Shown here: positions 17,915 to 27,336 of the stretch, piece after piece
Layout: each line of letters begins with the position of its first letter
Position numbering within the stretch: the first letter of the stretch is position 1
Source of the DNA: Pseudalkalibacillus decolorationis
GTDB taxonomy: Bacteria; Bacillota; Bacilli; Bacillales; Fictibacillaceae
Direction of reading: 5' to 3'
NCBI RefSeq assembly: GCF_024609785.1
Contig: NZ_JANHJQ010000005.1
Location: 62,001-126,000, forward strand
DNA length: 64,000 nucleotides
Position numbers and translations under genes: made by a program
The notes under the pieces: generated by a model
Database searches by the model: none
Seen by the model: only the letters and a program-made list of their open reading frames with translations
What the model was told of the DNA's origin: nothing

Positions 17915-18565
17915 TCAGTTAAATAAACCGAGTGTAACCTTTATAAGTACTGGAGAAATAAAGGCTTCAATAAACGATGCACCTGCAACGATAACCATGA
18001 TCACTATTACGGTTAATGTATACCTAACAAGCAAGGGCATTAAAGGAATGGTGATTCGATTGGAGAATTGCCCTTTAATTAATGTAAGGGAAATCGCGAC
18101 TGCCAACGTTGTTACAAATACAAATGATGGAATAAGAATCAGATTCTGCGGTAGAACAGATACGAATGATAATAGGAACCCTTCCCAACCCATTTGGTTA
18201 ACTAAGAATCCAACCGTGAACCCGACAACCATCCCCTTCAAAAAGAGCAAGACGAGGATAACCGGCAAGCCAATAATTGAAAGCCCTAAGATCCAAATCA
18301 AACCGATGTATTTTAAGTAATGGAAAAAGCTCTGGGTGAACATAGCTGGAGCACCAGCAACTTCTCCATCTGAAACCTGTCCGAAAAATCGGCCTAAATA
18401 ATGAAATAGGTCCTCTTTTTGCATTAGACTTAAACTGTTTACTACAATTGCACCAAAAATGATCCCCATCATCATTAACACAATCGTAAATGTATATAAG
18501 GTTGAATGCTCCTGTAAATGCTGGGAAAATGTTCGTTTCATTGAATACGTCATCCGATGCTCCAT
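17915..18565 (-). CDS. spoIIM: Stage II sporulation protein M
   Basis: Integral membrane protein of the SpoIID-SpoIIM-SpoIIP machine that degrades septal peptidoglycan and drives forespore engulfment. The 216 residues carry about five membrane segments, with the family motif IIFGAIVVNSLSLMQKEDLFHYLGRFF after the first span. The start ATG 18565 is preceded by GGGAGG. It is transcribed alone, between fur and the EndoQ-like gene. Confidence 0.95.
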   Translation of the reverse strand: MEHRMTYSMKRTFSQHLQEHSTLYTFTIVLMMMGIIFGAIVVNSLSLMQKEDLFHYLGRFFGQVSDGEVAGAPAMFTQSFFHYLKYIGLIWILGLSIIGLPVILVLLFLKGMVVGFTVGFLVNQMGWEGFLLSFVSVLPQNLILIPSFVFVTTLAVAISLTLIKGQFSNRITIPLMPLLVRYTLTVIVIMVIVAGASFIEAFISPVLIKVTLGLFN

Positions 18566-18597
18566 CTCTTGTCCTCCCTCTTGAATCTCTTAATTCC

Positions 18598-18625
18598 AGT
18601 TTATGAGGATTTTCATAGAGTATGA
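18598..18625 (-). promoter_or_regulatory. Candidate sigma-E promoter of spoIIM
   Basis: Minus strand TCATACT (18619-18625), 13-base spacer, CATAAACT (18598-18605). The -10 fits CATANNNT exactly and the -35 has one mismatch. spoIIM is a sigma-E gene in B. subtilis. Confidence 0.5.
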
Positions 18626-18674
18626 CAAGATTGACATTTAGAAGCGAAGAAAAAGCTAGAGCACTAATTGGTTT

Positions 18675-19850
18675 CTACTTATTGATCGTCCCGTATTTCC
18701 CACCACCTCCTGGTTGAACGGAGAGTTGTCCATTTCTTGATGAAAGAATGTGTCTTGCAATTTTTTCCGGAACGATGGTGACCAGATCTTTAAGCGACGT
18801 TCTATGAATTACTTGCATATCTGTTCCAAATGCAGTGCGTAACTTTTTTAACGTACCTGGACCTATGCCAGGGATAAATTCAAGGGGTACTTGGTGAATA
18901 TACTCTGGACGATTCGGCGTTTTTGATTGCGGGTCTACATTGCCGATTTCCTGGATCCGGTCAAACACCCCTTTGATGATCTTCCCTTTACCGCATACCG
19001 AGCACCTTTTGCCAACATTCTCAAGTGTTCCGGGTTCACCACATTTTGCACAGCATGTGCTGTAATACTTTCCAAGAAGAGGGTTTAATCCGAAATTACT
19101 TTTAACCCTTCGCCCGCTTCTCCCGGCTAAAGCTAATTTGAGTTCAAGAAACGTAGGTTGTTCGAGTTCAAGGACCTGGTATTCACGAGCAATCTTTTCT
19201 AAAGAGTGTGCATCTGAATTAGTAAGGAAAGAATATGGATGAAGCTCCGAAATTTGGTCGGCCATCTTACTATCTGAGCTCAATCCAAGTTCAATTGCAT
19301 CGATTAATTCTGGGTTGAATACTTCTATTAAGCTCGTCTTGACTCCTTTACCATACATACTTTTAAAAGGAGTGAACGCATGAGCAATGACAAAGATCCC
19401 ACTAAGTTCCTTCGTTTTTTCCTGTAGTTCAAGTGCTGTACCATAAAAGCGTTGAGAAGAAAGGTTAACATTCGTCATACGAGAAGATAGCCAGTTACTA
19501 AACTGCTTTAAATGGTATAAATCAGGAAAGTAGACCAAAACGTGGATAGGTCCGTTACATGAACCATCATATATTTCGATTTCTGAACCTGGTAAGAGAC
19601 AGCCATTCTTATAAATCAAGCCACCATCCTCATGTTCATAAAGTTCATTTCCCTTAATCATATGTTCAAGCTCATCAATTACAGCAGGTACATGACAGTC
19701 AATGATTCCGACAATCTGTAACCCTTTTACTAAAAAAGCAGTATCAAGAACGTTTGGGAGGGTCAAATTTGGTGAAGCTGAAATTTTCACAGGCTTACCT
19801 TGATAGGTACTACCAAGGTGGATATGAAGGTCTGCAAAGAGTTGATTCAT
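18675..19850 (-). CDS. EndoQ-like PHP-domain DNA endonuclease
   Basis: 391-residue member of the TIGR00375/EndoQ family; characterised members nick DNA 5' of deaminated bases. Domains in order: PHP phosphoesterase with metal ligands in FADLHIHLGS (4-13), GIIDCH, HAFTP and TNSDAHSLEKIA; a four-cysteine zinc ribbon (CAKCGEPG ... CSVCGKG); and a helix-hairpin-helix motif FIPGIGPGTLKKL near the C terminus. It follows nudF by four bases, so the two form an operon; a shared role in dealing with damaged nucleotides is an inference. Confidence 0.85.
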   Translation of the reverse strand: MNQLFADLHIHLGSTYQGKPVKISASPNLTLPNVLDTAFLVKGLQIVGIIDCHVPAVIDELEHMIKGNELYEHEDGGLIYKNGCLLPGSEIEIYDGSCNGPIHVLVYFPDLYHLKQFSNWLSSRMTNVNLSSQRFYGTALELQEKTKELSGIFVIAHAFTPFKSMYGKGVKTSLIEVFNPELIDAIELGLSSDSKMADQISELHPYSFLTNSDAHSLEKIAREYQVLELEQPTFLELKLALAGRSGRRVKSNFGLNPLLGKYYSTCCAKCGEPGTLENVGKRCSVCGKGKIIKGVFDRIQEIGNVDPQSKTPNRPEYIHQVPLEFIPGIGPGTLKKLRTAFGTDMQVIHRTSLKDLVTIVPEKIARHILSSRNGQLSVQPGGGGKYGTINK

Positions 19851-19854
19851 AATT

Positions 19855-20397
19855 TTACTCTCCCATGTATTTCAATTGTAAATATTGGACCGCAAATGCA
19901 GTTTTCGCATCATAAATTTCGTTCGTCATCATAAGTTCGATCGCCTCATCTAACGTAACTTCCATTAACTCTACAAATTCATCCTCATCTAGCTGGACGT
20001 TTCCTTTTTCTAATGAATCAGTGAAATATAAATGTACAAGTTCATCGGCAAATCCTGGGGACGTATAGAAGGACTTCACGTGCGTCAAGCGATCACTTCG
20101 ATACCCTGTTTCTTCCTCTAATTCTCTTCGCGCACATGACTCAGGTGCCTCTCCCTTTTCCAGTTTCCCCGCCGGAATTTCCACGATTGTACGGTTCAAA
20201 GGCTTACGATATTGTCGCACAAGCACCATTTTATTTTCCGGGGTCATAGCTATGACTGCAACCGCACCAGGATGTTTAACGACTTCACGTTGACTTTTAT
20301 TTCCATCTGGGAGTTCTACATCTTCAAGCATGAGATCGATGATTTTTCCATTATATAAAATTTTTGAACCAATTGTTTTTTCCTCTAAGTTCTTCAT
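19855..20397 (-). CDS. nudF: ADP-ribose pyrophosphatase NudF (Nudix hydrolase)
   Basis: Hydrolyses ADP-ribose and related nucleoside diphosphate sugars. The Nudix box GKLEKGEAPES...RRELEEETGY is intact, preceded by TIVEIPA and followed by TSPGFADE, typical of the ADP-ribose subfamily. I choose ATG 20397, with GGAG seven bases upstream and an N terminus MKNLEEKTIGSK like B. subtilis NudF; the longer frame runs into the divergent mciZ region. It is followed by the EndoQ gene and diverges from mciZ. Confidence 0.95.
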   Translation of the reverse strand: MKNLEEKTIGSKILYNGKIIDLMLEDVELPDGNKSQREVVKHPGAVAVIAMTPENKMVLVRQYRKPLNRTIVEIPAGKLEKGEAPESCARRELEEETGYRSDRLTHVKSFYTSPGFADELVHLYFTDSLEKGNVQLDEDEFVELMEVTLDEAIELMMTNEIYDAKTAFAVQYLQLKYMGE

Positions 20398-20512
20398 AAA
20401 ACAAATCTCCTTTTGAACATCCTTAGTACTATTTCTACTAATAATTACATAAAGTCTACCATACAAGCTTAACCTAATTCTAACTGTTCTAAAGATGAAG
20501 GAGGTCAATTTC

Positions 20513-20644
20513 ATGAAAATCTATCTTCAACCAAATCGCATTACCCTAGTCGGGAAAGCCTGGCAAATTAAATATATGCTTAAAAAGTATCAAGACGAAT
20601 ACCGAACTGTTCAAGATTGGATCGACGGACAGCAAAAACGATAA
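20513..20644 (+). CDS. mciZ: Z-ring inhibitor MciZ homologue (small ORF)
   Basis: A 43-codon gene, one of the smallest in the window. The product shares with B. subtilis MciZ (40 residues, from memory) the core LVGKAW-I, a KKY motif and the Trp-Ile C terminus (TVQDWI). MciZ binds the FtsZ C-terminal side and blocks Z-ring assembly in sporulating mother cells. GAAGGAGG is correctly spaced before ATG 20513. It is divergent from nudF, the same neighbourhood as in B. subtilis. Confidence 0.85.
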   Translation: MKIYLQPNRITLVGKAWQIKYMLKKYQDEYRTVQDWIDGQQKR

Positions 20645-20893
20645 AGAAAACTCGGCGATTATGGAGCCTTTAGGCGGGGTCAGAGCCGTAGTTGCCCTTA
20701 TACTATAGGTGCGTGTTCAAAAGGAGGACAAAAAGAGCCGAGAAGTTCGAGGCGTGAAAATCTCGAGGACCAGAACGTATGCTATTAATACGTGAGAACC
20801 GGAGAGATCGAACAACGAAGAAATTCGACAGCTATTTTTACCGGACTTTTTGAACATCCTCTATAGAAAGTATTTTTATACTTTCTTAACGTG
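20645..20893. repeat. Dispersed repeat R, copy interrupted by element E2
   Basis: Left part 20645-20708 and right part 20861-20893 together match the intact repeat at 8721-8810. CTATAG is present once in the intact copy and twice here (20703-20708 and 20861-20866), as expected for a target-site duplication. Confidence 0.75.
20709..20860. mobile_element. MITE-like element E2
   Basis: A 152-base insertion with terminal inverted repeats TGTTCAAAA ... TTTTTGAACA, no coding capacity, flanked by 6-base duplications CTATAG. The ends are shared with element E1. Internal short inverted repeats suggest an RNA fold. How it moves is unknown. Confidence 0.7.
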
Positions 20894-20992
20894 AAATGAT
20901 AGAGATTGGCTCTAATCGAGTCAGTCTTTTTCTTTTACACCACGTTTCTTCTTACATCATTTCGTGGTATTGTACCTATATTGGAGGTGTTC

Positions 20993-21901
20993 ATGTTGAA
21001 AGAAAACCAACTTGGATCATCGAATCTTTATGTTTCAGAAATCGGATTAGGATGTATGTCACTCGGTGAAGACGAACAAACATCGATCAATATCATTCAT
21101 CGTGCTTTGGAGAAAGGAACTACGTTCGTTGACACAGCAGACCTTTATGAATTTGGAAAGAATGAAGAATTGGTTGGGAAAGCTTTAAAAGGAAAAAGAG
21201 ATCAGTGTGTGTTAGCTACTAAAGTAGGAAATCGCTGGAGCCCTGATAAAGATGGATGGGAATGGGACCCGTCACGTAACTATATTAAACATGCAGTAAA
21301 AAACTCACTCCTTCGTCTGAAAACGGATTATATCGATCTCTATCAACTTCATGGAGGGACAATCGATGATCCGATTGAAGAGATTGTTGATGCATTCGAA
21401 GATTTAAAAAAGGAAGGCCTTATCCGAGAATACGGGATATCCTCAATTCGGCCTAATGTCATTAAAGAATACCTCTCAAGATCTAATATCGTCAGTATCA
21501 TGATGCAGTATAGTTTATTGGATCGTCGACCAGAAGAATGGTTGAATCTTATACGAGAAAATGGCGTTTCTGTAATTGCAAGAGGTCCACTGGCTAAAGG
21601 AAACTTATCAGAAAGAATCTTCGCTTCTAGTCCCGATAAAGGGTTTCTTGATTACTCTCATATGGAAATAAAAGAGATCGTGTTGAAAATGAAAGATCTA
21701 GCAAATGGTCGTTCATTATCCCACATCGCCATCCGTTACCCGTTACACCACCCTACAGTCGCTTCAACTATTCCTGGTTCAAGTAAAATGGCTCAGGTAA
21801 CCAGCAATGCCGCGGCGTCAACCATATCTCTATCAAACGATGAAATCCATTTGCTTCAAGAATGGACAAAAAACAGCCAATATAAAAACCATAGGGATTG
21901 A
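20993..21901 (+). CDS. yqkF: Aldo/keto reductase YqkF
   Basis: 302-residue NADPH-dependent oxidoreductase of the aldo/keto reductase superfamily. The barrel shows the catalytic tetrad elements DTADLYEFGKNEE, LATKVGNRW and DLYQLHGG, with SIMMQYSLLDRRPEEW and a C-terminal ASTIPGSSK cofactor loop. ATG 20993 has GGAGGTG upstream, whereas the longer frame begins within the promoter region. It closely resembles B. subtilis YqkF, which also neighbours nudF. Substrate unknown. Confidence 0.92.
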   Translation: MLKENQLGSSNLYVSEIGLGCMSLGEDEQTSINIIHRALEKGTTFVDTADLYEFGKNEELVGKALKGKRDQCVLATKVGNRWSPDKDGWEWDPSRNYIKHAVKNSLLRLKTDYIDLYQLHGGTIDDPIEEIVDAFEDLKKEGLIREYGISSIRPNVIKEYLSRSNIVSIMMQYSLLDRRPEEWLNLIRENGVSVIARGPLAKGNLSERIFASSPDKGFLDYSHMEIKEIVLKMKDLANGRSLSHIAIRYPLHHPTVASTIPGSSKMAQVTSNAAASTISLSNDEIHLLQEWTKNSQYKNHRD

Positions 21902-21929
21902 GCCTCAATTACGCTCAATCCCTATGGTT
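21887..21929. terminator. Long hairpin between yqkF and the thiolase pseudogene
   Basis: Seventeen-base perfect stem AACCATAGGGATTGAGC, nine-base loop. It overlaps the yqkF stop. The T run (GGTTTTTAT) is on the minus strand, so it best terminates the leftward acetoacetate operon, and may also serve yqkF. Confidence 0.7.
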
Positions 21930-22010
21930 AATAACAGTATACCGAATATCCCGGTAAATAAAAAGAAGACTCACTCTTTAAGAGTAGCCTCCATAATTTG
22001 ATTGTTCGTT

Positions 22011-23188
22011 TTATTGTTCGATTACCATCGCAATCCCCTGTCCACCACCTATACAAAGACTAGCGATTCCGTATCTTAAATCCCTTTCTCTTAGCTCATA
22101 TGCTAGAGAAAGTAGTAGTCTTGCACCACTTGCTCCAACGGGATGTCCAAGCGCTATCGCACCACCGTTAACGTTTGTTTTCTCACGGTCGAGTTTTAAT
22201 TCTTTCTCGACAGCTAGATATTGTGCTGCAAACGCTTCGTTTACCTCAAACAAATCAATCTCTCCAATTGATAATCCAGCTCGTTGAAGAGCGATCTGTA
22301 TCGCAGGAACTGGACCTATCCCCATAATCGAAGGATCAACACCACATACGGCCCAAGAATGAATCTTTGCTAGTGGTTTCGTTTTAGTCTTAGAAACATA
22401 GGATTGGTTAGCAATAATAAGTGAAGCCGCTCCATCATTTATTCCGCTTGAATTTCCTGCTGTAACCGATCCGTCCCTTTTGAAGGTTGGCTTTAAGCCT
22501 GCTAATTTTTCTTGAGACGTTGTAGCACGTACATGTTCATCACGGGTAATTAATTTCGATTCTTTTCTATGTTTAACCTCAAACGGCACTATTTCCCTTT
22601 GAAACCGACCACTCTCGATTGCCCTTGCCGCTCTCTGGTGACTTAATACGGAATATGAATCCTGTTCTTCCCGAGTAATATGGTATTGTTGAGCAAGATT
22701 TTCTGCAGTTATTCCCATTCCATCCCCAATCGCCTCGTCGCGAAGCGTTAAGAGAAGCATATCTTCAAACTCTACATTCCCAAGTTTCGGAGGCTCGAAC
22801 CGGTTCGTGAACGAAACACCGGACTCATTGACATGTTTTCAACTCCACCAACTAATGCAGTATCCCCTTCACCAAGCTGGATAGATTGTGCAGCAGATAT
22901 AACAGATTGCAACCCGGAACCACACAACCGATTGACAAGCATTGCAGATGTTGTAATTGGTACCCCTGCTTGAGTTGCGACATGTCTTGCAACGTATGGA
23001 GCGTTCTTACTACTGTGTATAACGTTTCCATATACAACTTGATCTATATGGTCGGGTGATACATTTGCTCGTTTCAATGCTTCTTTGGCAGTAGCAACTC
23101 CAAGTTCAGTCGAAGAAACTCCGGCAAAAGATTGACCAAATGAAGTAAAAGCAGTCCTTGCTCCATCAAGTAAATAAACGGGTTCCAT
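22011..23188 (-). pseudogene. Acetyl-CoA acetyltransferase (thiolase), frameshifted
   Basis: Two overlapping frames together make a complete thiolase of about 390 residues. The first (from 23188) carries the nucleophilic cysteine in VNRLCGSGLQS and ends out of frame after GGVENMSMSPV. The second picks up as FTNRFEPPKLGNVEFEDML and continues through [23 protein letters not shown] and the second catalytic cysteine CIGGGQG. The shift lies near 22812-22818, next to TTT; one added base restores the frame. It is the last gene of the scoAB operon and duplicates the intact thiolase at 25958. It could be a decayed copy or a sequencing error. Confidence 0.85.
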
Positions 23189-23217
23189 CCTCTAGCCTCC
23201 TTATAAAGACTTAACAA

Positions 23218-24537
23218 TCAAATAAAGACAAGCCCAATCGAAATGAAAATGCCTCCTACAAGCATTGAGATCAAACAAAATCCCATAATATCCTTTGCAG
23301 ATAATCCAGCAATCGCTAAGGCTGGAAGTGCCCAGAATGGTTGGATCATGTTTGTCCAAGCATCTCCCCATGCTACAGCCATTGCTGTTTTTGCAGGCGA
23401 AACACCAAGTTCTTCACCAGCTAGCAACATAATTGGTGCTTGAACTGCCCATTGGCCACCGCCAGATGGTACAAAGAAATTAACAATCCCTGCACTTATA
23501 AAGGTAAAGAACGGAAAAGTTACTTCATTAGAAATGTTCACAAACCAAACAGACATTTCCTCTGCGAGCCCCGACGCAACCATCATCCCCATAATTCCTG
23601 CATAAAAGGGAAACTGTATAATGATCCCACCCGCACCCTTTACTGCATCTCCTACGCTATTTATAAACCTTCTCGGAGTACCGTGCAAAAGAATACCTAA
23701 AAATAAGAATATGAAATTTACGATGTTTAAATTCAAACTAAAACCGTTATTCACAAAGTAATAAAGAATAAAGAAGAGTCCAAGTAATCCGATAATCATT
23801 GAAACAATCCAGCTATTTTCAAGACGCTCTGCAGGCGTAGCTGCTTCTACAGTCGCTGCTTCTACTTCTTGTTCATCGAGAACTGATCGATCAATGTAGT
23901 ACTGATTTTCTTTCTGATTCATCATCAATCGGTTTACAATCGGGATAAAGACGAATAAACAAGCGACAATAAATAGGTTAAAAGGGGCAAAAATAGTTGC
24001 TGACGTCGGGATAATACCGATGATATCACTCGTAAAGTGCTCAGGTGTTGCGATTGTTAACGGGATCGAGCCCGATAAACCCCCGTGCCATACCATAAAC
24101 CCACTATAGGCGCTCGCAATCAGAAGGCGATAATCCACTTTTTCAATCTGTCTTGCAAGCTCCTTAGCAAATAAGGCGCCAATTACGAGGCCAAATCCCC
24201 AGTTGATTAGACTAGCAGCAAGAGAGACAAGGGTAACAACAACAATGGCTTGCCCAGGTGTTGACACGAAAGAGGCAAGCGCCCGCAGCCCTTTTTTAAA
24301 CAAAGGACTGCTTGCAAGAACATACCCCGTTACTAGGATTAACACCATTTGCATCGAAAAGGTTAGCAAACTCCAAAATCCATCGCCCCAAAAACCAACC
24401 ATTTCAACAGGGGTACTGCCAGTAATAATTAGCCCCATAAGAAAGACAACAAGTGTCAGTATGACTACGAACAAAAAAGGATCCGGAAGATAGCGTTGCA
24501 TAACCCTATTTGAAACCGATGTCAACCCTTTAATCAT
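23218..24537 (-). CDS. AtoE-type short-chain fatty acid / acetoacetate transporter
   Basis: 439-residue integral membrane protein with about 11-12 hydrophobic segments and family signatures MQRYLPDPFLFVVILT, WHGGLSGSIPLTIATP, and PSGGGQWAVQAPIM. Members of this TIGR00366 family are linked to short-chain fatty acid or acetoacetate uptake. Position between a CoA-transferase and a thiolase supports acetoacetate or butyrate as substrate. Confidence 0.85.
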   Translation of the reverse strand: MIKGLTSVSNRVMQRYLPDPFLFVVILTLVVFLMGLIITGSTPVEMVGFWGDGFWSLLTFSMQMVLILVTGYVLASSPLFKKGLRALASFVSTPGQAIVVVTLVSLAASLINWGFGLVIGALFAKELARQIEKVDYRLLIASAYSGFMVWHGGLSGSIPLTIATPEHFTSDIIGIIPTSATIFAPFNLFIVACLFVFIPIVNRLMMNQKENQYYIDRSVLDEQEVEAATVEAATPAERLENSWIVSMIIGLLGLFFILYYFVNNGFSLNLNIVNFIFLFLGILLHGTPRRFINSVGDAVKGAGGIIIQFPFYAGIMGMMVASGLAEEMSVWFVNISNEVTFPFFTFISAGIVNFFVPSGGGQWAVQAPIMLLAGEELGVSPAKTAMAVAWGDAWTNMIQPFWALPALAIAGLSAKDIMGFCLISMLVGGIFISIGLVFI

Positions 24538-24562
24538 TCATATTTCTCCTTTCAACTAACGA

Positions 24563-25228
24563 TCAAAATACGTTTACATCTTCATCAATGATGAGCTTTG
24601 GTTCAGTTACATTTTGAATGTCATCCGCCGTGAAACCTTCTGCTACCTCTACAAGCTTTAATCCTTTTTCTGTTACATCAATCACTGCACGATCGGTAAT
24701 AATTCGATCAACGACCCCACTACCCGTTAATGGAAGAGAACAGCTATTCAGAATTTTGGGTTCACCATTTTTGTTGACATGATCCATAATGACGATAATC
24801 CGTTTAGCACCATGTACAAGATCCATCGCACCACCCATTCCTTTAATCATCTTTCCAGGAATCATCCAGTTTGCAAGGTCGCCCTCTTCCGAAACTTCCA
24901 TACCGCCAAGAATCGCGATATCGATATGTCCGCCCCGAATCATTGCAAACGATTCAGAGCTATCAAAATAGGCTGCCCCTTTCATAGCGGTTACTGTTTC
25001 TTTTCCTGCATTGATTAAATCAGGATCGACTTCACTCTCTGTTGGATACCTGCCAATTCCTAATAAGCCATTTTCAGATTGGAGTACAACCTGTTTGTTA
25101 TCGGAAATGTAGTTTGCGACGAGTGTTGGCATTCCGATTCCAAGATTGACGTAAAATCCATCTTCAATTTCCTTCTCAGCTCTACGTGCGATTCGTTCCC
25201 GTACTTGTGCCTTATCTTCTTTAGTCAT
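24563..25228 (-). CDS. scoB: 3-oxoacid CoA-transferase subunit B
   Basis: Beta subunit of succinyl-CoA:acetoacetate CoA-transferase, 221 residues. The catalytic glutamate is in [10 protein letters not shown], following the conserved [17 protein letters not shown]. It lies 21 bases after scoA, and the two subunits act as a pair to activate acetoacetate with the CoA of succinyl-CoA. Confidence 0.93.
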   Translation of the reverse strand: MTKEDKAQVRERIARRAEKEIEDGFYVNLGIGMPTLVANYISDNKQVVLQSENGLLGIGRYPTESEVDPDLINAGKETVTAMKGAAYFDSSESFAMIRGGHIDIAILGGMEVSEEGDLANWMIPGKMIKGMGGAMDLVHGAKRIIVIMDHVNKNGEPKILNSCSLPLTGSGVVDRIITDRAVIDVTEKGLKLVEVAEGFTADDIQNVTEPKLIIDEDVNVF

Positions 25229-25249
25229 CGTATTTTCCTCCCCTGACGT

Positions 25250-25939
25250 TTATTTCGTAACGGTTAAGCGTTCAATTTTTTTCTGTTGTTTACCAACGAT
25301 TAACTTTTGCACATAAATACTAGGTGTATGAATGAAATCTGGATCCAACTCGCCAATTTCATAAAGTTCTTCAACTTCGGCGATCGTTACCTTACCTGCA
25401 GCAGCAATCATCGGACTAAAGTTCCGTGCGGTCTTGTTGTAAATGAGATTCCCCATCTTATCAGCTTTCATTGCACGAACGAGGCTGAAATCCGCCGTCA
25501 TTCCTCTTTCAAGCATGTAATCCTTACCATTAAAATTTCGAATCTCCCGCCCTTCTGCGAGCGGTGTTCCAACTCCAGCAGGTGTATAAAAAGCTGGAAT
25601 TCCTGCACCACCCGCACGAATACGCTCAGCAAGCGTTCCTTGTGGAGTAAGCTCAACTTCTAATTCCCCGGATAGAACTTGACGTTCGAATTCTTTGTTT
25701 TCTCCAACATAGGAGCCGATCATCTTCTTGATTTGCTTATTTTTCAATAGAAGACCCAGACCCCATTCATCAACACCACAGTTATTAGAAATAACAGTCA
25801 AGTCTTTGACACCACTTTCAACTAATGCCAAAATTAAATTTTCCGGGATTCCTACTAAACCGAATCCCCCAACCATAATTGTTGCTCCATCATGTATATT
25901 TTTTATTGCTTCCAAAAATGAGGTTTCTACCGGTTTCAT
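25250..25939 (-). CDS. scoA: 3-oxoacid CoA-transferase subunit A
   Basis: Alpha subunit, 229 residues, with the CoA-binding [13 protein letters not shown] motif near the N terminus, [13 protein letters not shown], and [15 protein letters not shown]. It partners scoB and follows the thiolase by 18 bases, so thiolase, transferase and transporter are one operon for acetoacetate use. Confidence 0.93.
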   Translation of the reverse strand: MKPVETSFLEAIKNIHDGATIMVGGFGLVGIPENLILALVESGVKDLTVISNNCGVDEWGLGLLLKNKQIKKMIGSYVGENKEFERQVLSGELEVELTPQGTLAERIRAGGAGIPAFYTPAGVGTPLAEGREIRNFNGKDYMLERGMTADFSLVRAMKADKMGNLIYNKTARNFSPMIAAAGKVTIAEVEELYEIGELDPDFIHTPSIYVQKLIVGKQQKKIERLTVTK

Positions 25940-25957
25940 TATTGATTCAGCTCCTTT

Positions 25958-27139
25958 TTACGATTCATTTTCGATAATTGTTGCAACACCCTGGCCGCCA
26001 CCGATACATAATGTAGCTAGACCATATCGGCCATTTCTACGCTTAAGTTCATGAATAAGAGTAACGAATATTCGTGTACCGCTCGCACCAATTGGATGCC
26101 CAAGTGCAATTGCACCACCATTTACATTCAATCGATCACGGTTAAATTCTAATTCTTTGCCTACTGCAATTGATTGTGCAGCAAACGCTTCGTTTGCTTC
26201 GATTAAATCGATATTATCTAATGTCAAATCTATTTTCTCGAGTGCCTTTTTCGTCGCTGGTACCGGGCCGATTCCCATGATACTTGGATCCACTCCAGCA
26301 GACGCATTCGCACGAATCACGGCTAGCGGCTTTAATCCTAATTCCTCTGCTTTCTTTCGACTCATGACCAGTACTGCAGCTGCTCCATCATTTATCCCAG
26401 ATGCGTTTCCAGCCGTCACCATACCATCCTTTTTAAACGCTGGTCTTAACTTGGATAACTTATCCGCCGTTGTTCCTTTCTTCGGATATTCATCCGTATC
26501 AAATACGACAGGATCCCCTTTGCGCTGTGGAATCGTCACTGGAACAATTTCGTCTTTAAACTTTCCCGATTCAATTGCCGCAGATGCCTTTTCCTGACTC
26601 CATGATGAAAATTCATCGAGTTCTTCGCGTGACAATCCATGAGCTTCACATAAATTTTCCGCGGTTACTCCCATGTGATAGTCATTAAATGCACACCAGA
26701 GTCCGTCATGAACCATCGAATCGACAACTTTTTGATCACCCATCTTATACCCATCTCGAGCTCCCTGTAAAAGATAAGGAGCTTGACTCATGTTCTCCAT
26801 GCCTCCTGCAATAACAACATCTGCATCCCCAAGCATGATTGATTGTGCAGCAAGATGGACGGTCTTAAGTCCAGATCCACAAACTTTATTTATAGTCATT
26901 GAGGAAACCGATTCAGGCAAGCCCGCTTCCATCGCAGCTTGACGAGCTGGGTTTTGACCGAGCCCAGCCTGAAGCACATTCCCCATGATCACTTCATCAA
27001 CCTCTTTTACTCCAGCTCGTTCAAGCACCTCTTTTATCACGATTCCACCTAGTTTTGGTGCAGATATCGCCTTTAAACTTCCGCCAAAACCACCAATAGG
27101 GGTTCGGACAGCGCTAACTATTACAGCTTCTCTCTCCAT
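25958..27139 (-). CDS. Acetyl-CoA acetyltransferase (thiolase)
   Basis: Biosynthetic/degradative thiolase II of 393 residues that cleaves acetoacetyl-CoA to two acetyl-CoA (or the reverse). Catalytic Cys in [12 protein letters not shown], His in [16 protein letters not shown] and Cys in LCIGGGQG are all present, with NEAFAAQ. It heads the leftward operon and is divergent from HMG-CoA lyase. AGGAGG stands 11 bases before ATG 27139. Confidence 0.95.
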   Translation of the reverse strand: MEREAVIVSAVRTPIGGFGGSLKAISAPKLGGIVIKEVLERAGVKEVDEVIMGNVLQAGLGQNPARQAAMEAGLPESVSSMTINKVCGSGLKTVHLAAQSIMLGDADVVIAGGMENMSQAPYLLQGARDGYKMGDQKVVDSMVHDGLWCAFNDYHMGVTAENLCEAHGLSREELDEFSSWSQEKASAAIESGKFKDEIVPVTIPQRKGDPVVFDTDEYPKKGTTADKLSKLRPAFKKDGMVTAGNASGINDGAAAVLVMSRKKAEELGLKPLAVIRANASAGVDPSIMGIGPVPATKKALEKIDLTLDNIDLIEANEAFAAQSIAVGKELEFNRDRLNVNGGAIALGHPIGASGTRIFVTLIHELKRRNGRYGLATLCIGGGQGVATIIENES

Positions 27140-27252
27140 CTCTTTCTATGCCTCCTTGAAATATGTAGTTCTATGTCCTACCTTGTCTACTTCTCACTTA
27201 TTCTGAATTCTCCTTCTTATCAGCCAATTTTTCTTCAAAAGAGAGAAAATAC

Positions 27253-27311
27253 TTGCTTCACTTAATTTTAACACGATACAATAAAAGATAACGTTATTTG
27301 AAGCGCTTACA
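27253..27311 (+). promoter_or_regulatory. Promoter and cre-like site before HMG-CoA lyase
   Basis: TTGCTT (27253-27258), 18-base spacer, TACAAT (27277-27282), then TTGAAGCGCTTACA (27298-27311), one mismatch from the CcpA cre consensus. A cre just after the start point would repress the lyase on preferred sugars; it may also affect the divergent thiolase operon. Confidence 0.5.
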
Positions 27312-27336
27312 TTTTCTTTTACAAATGGAGGTTAGA

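Noticed and set aside
22805-22825. Programmed frameshift in the thiolase
   Set aside because: Only three T residues and no slippery heptamer, internal ribosome site or stimulatory stem visible; decay or sequencing error is simpler.
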